Source: an uncultured archaeon
Lineage (GTDB): Archaea; Thermoproteota; Nitrososphaeria; Nitrososphaerales; CALBXV01
Direction of reading: 5' to 3'
Length of the DNA: 11,635 bases
Assembly (NCBI GenBank): GCA_937890045.1
Contig: CALBXV010000337.1
Coordinates: 1 to 11,635, forward strand
Both the position numbers and the translations under genes were made by a program. Every line of letters starts with the position of its first letter. Position 1 is the stretch's first letter. Below, piece after piece: positions 10,977-11,635 of the stretch. The notes beneath the pieces are model-generated. The model did not search any database and was not told where the DNA came from. It saw only the letters and a list, made by a program, of their open reading frames with translations.

Positions 10977-11275
10977 TTTAATTCAACTCCATTTAAAAAA
11001 ACTTTATCCACATCGTATCCAGTTTCTTTTATCAATTCAGTAGTTTGTTTTAAATGTGGAACTACTTTGTAATTTTCATTGAGTGCAACTTTAACGATTT
11101 GATTTTTTATATCTACAAAAACACTCTGTTCATTTGTAAATGGTAGTTTACCAATTCCTTTGTTCAATCCGTGTGCACAAAAACTACATACCAATCCTTT
11201 AACTTTAAATGTTAAAGTATCTGATTGTCCGTATAAGACTCCTGCTAACAATAATATAATTAATAGTTTCTTCAT
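10973..11275 (-). CDS. Secreted heavy-metal-associated (HMA) domain protein
   Basis: The 100-residue protein has an N-terminal signal peptide (MKKLLIILLLAGVLYG, likely cleaved before QSD) and one HMA fold: strand LTFKVKG, metal loop GLVCSFC (C30, C33), helix AHGLNKGIGKL, strand SVFVDI, strand IVKVAL, helix, and YDVDKVFLNG. This resembles periplasmic MerP-like proteins that bind Cu, Hg or similar ions in the CxxC site, with Leu-Val in place of the common Met-x before the first Cys. It is coupled to the lipoprotein downstream and the TM protein upstream. Metal scavenging or delivery to the envelope is the family role; why a phage would carry it is not known. Confidence 0.75.
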   Translation of the reverse strand: MKKLLIILLLAGVLYGQSDTLTFKVKGLVCSFCAHGLNKGIGKLPFTNEQSVFVDIKNQIVKVALNENYKVVPHLKQTTELIKETGYDVDKVFLNGVELK

Positions 11276-11565
11276 TAATTATTCCTTTGACTATTAAAAG
11301 TATCTTGTTGAGGTGTATCTTGTATTGGATACGGATTACTTATAGTGTAATCCCTCTGTCGTTTACCTTCACGATGAATATTCTTATATTCTATCGTTTC
11401 CATATTAGAATGTTTAAGACATTCCTTAGTGATTTGCTCTTTGGCTTGTAGAAAAAATATTTCTTTATAGTCCTCATCACTATAATGGTGTACTTTAAAT
11501 TTATTATCTATTAAATGTCCACCAGTAATAAAAAGTACTATACTAAATATTAATTCTAAAATCAT
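11275..11565 (-). CDS. Unknown N-terminally membrane-anchored protein
   Basis: The 96-residue protein has a hydrophobic N-terminal helix (about 1-18, LELIFSIVLFITGGHL) followed by a soluble, Lys/Glu/Gln-rich domain with a likely helix (DYKEIFFLQAKEQITKE) and a disordered Gln/Asn/Pro-rich tail. The topology resembles an inner-membrane spanin or other phage membrane protein, but it is not recognised as such. Start and stop overlap both neighbours (ATGA, TAATG). Confidence 0.65.
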   Translation of the reverse strand: MILELIFSIVLFITGGHLIDNKFKVHHYSDEDYKEIFFLQAKEQITKECLKHSNMETIEYKNIHREGKRQRDYTISNPYPIQDTPQQDTFNSQRNN

Positions 11566-11635
11566 TTTGATGTAAAAGTTCCTGGTTTAAAATATTCAAT
11601 CACAACTAATACAGCAAACAAACCTAATGAAATTA
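11562..11635 (-). CDS. C-terminus of a TM protein (runs off window)
   Basis: The last 23 codons of a frame entering from the window edge read ISLGLFAVLVVIEYFKPGT and then four residues, ending in a TGA that overlaps the next ATG (ATGA). The hydrophobic helix suggests one more membrane protein in this run. The 5' part is outside the window. Confidence 0.55.
   Translation of the reverse strand, partial: ISLGLFAVLVVIEYFKPGTFTSK

Noticed and set aside
1..11635. CRISPR array, insertion-sequence transposase or integrase attachment site.
   Set aside because: No regularly spaced direct repeats, transposase-like or integrase-like protein was seen on either strand.

Overview
The window is AT-rich and gene-dense. 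Every supported gene lies on the minus strand, and most neighbours overlap by 1-4 bases (ATGA or TAATG junctions). Small unknown proteins, scattered tRNA genes, two DNA methyltransferases, a free-standing HNH endonuclease and borrowed metabolic genes point to a large tailed-phage genome, probably marine or aquatic. No capsid, tail, polymerase or terminase gene is present, so this rests on style and content. Good Shine-Dalgarno sites and a canonical TTGACT/TATATT promoter suggest a host with ordinary sigma70 signals. The host is not identifiable.

Layout in transcription order (right to left). (1) 11635-10257: five consecutive, mostly coupled genes for membrane or exported proteins: a partial TM protein, a 96-aa TM protein, a secreted HMA-type metal-binding protein, a Tyr/Gly/Ser-rich lipoprotein and a 40-aa TM protein. 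(2) 10256-9218: a sigma70-like promoter with a spacer palindrome, two acidic small proteins, a SWIM zinc-finger protein and tRNA-Cys, whose 5' end overlaps the SWIM gene. (3) 9187-7215: a 297-aa protein with a D...ExK nuclease signature, an imperfect inverted repeat on each side of it, an extended -10 promoter with a foldable leader, and a TSPPY methyltransferase. This looks like a candidate restriction-modification cassette. (4) 7168-4169: small unknown genes, a cysteine-less thioredoxin-like protein, a second TSPPY methyltransferase, a zinc-ribbon-like protein and a HAD phosphatase, closed by a very GC-rich terminator-like hairpin whose loop carries the anti-Shine-Dalgarno sequence. (5) 4100-2201: tRNA-Glu, NagB glucosamine-6-phosphate deaminase, a SemiSWEET sugar transporter, a Cys/His protein and a PIG-L/LmbE deacetylase. 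Together these form an apparent amino-sugar module. (6) 2195-1: tRNA-Gly, a small ORF, tRNA-Thr, an orphan 5' fragment of a tRNA-Ala, an HNH endonuclease, an aberrant tRNA-Ala, then an APS-kinase-like protein, an HxGH nucleotidyltransferase, a HIT-like protein and the start of one more gene.

The observations most worth following are: the amino-sugar module, which separates NagB and PIG-L domains known fused in some bacteria; the putative R-M cassette with flanking repeats and structured leader; the split/regenerated tRNA-Ala around the HNH gene; tRNAs acting like punctuation between protein genes, including a NagB ribosome site inside tRNA-Glu; and the anti-SD loop hairpin.
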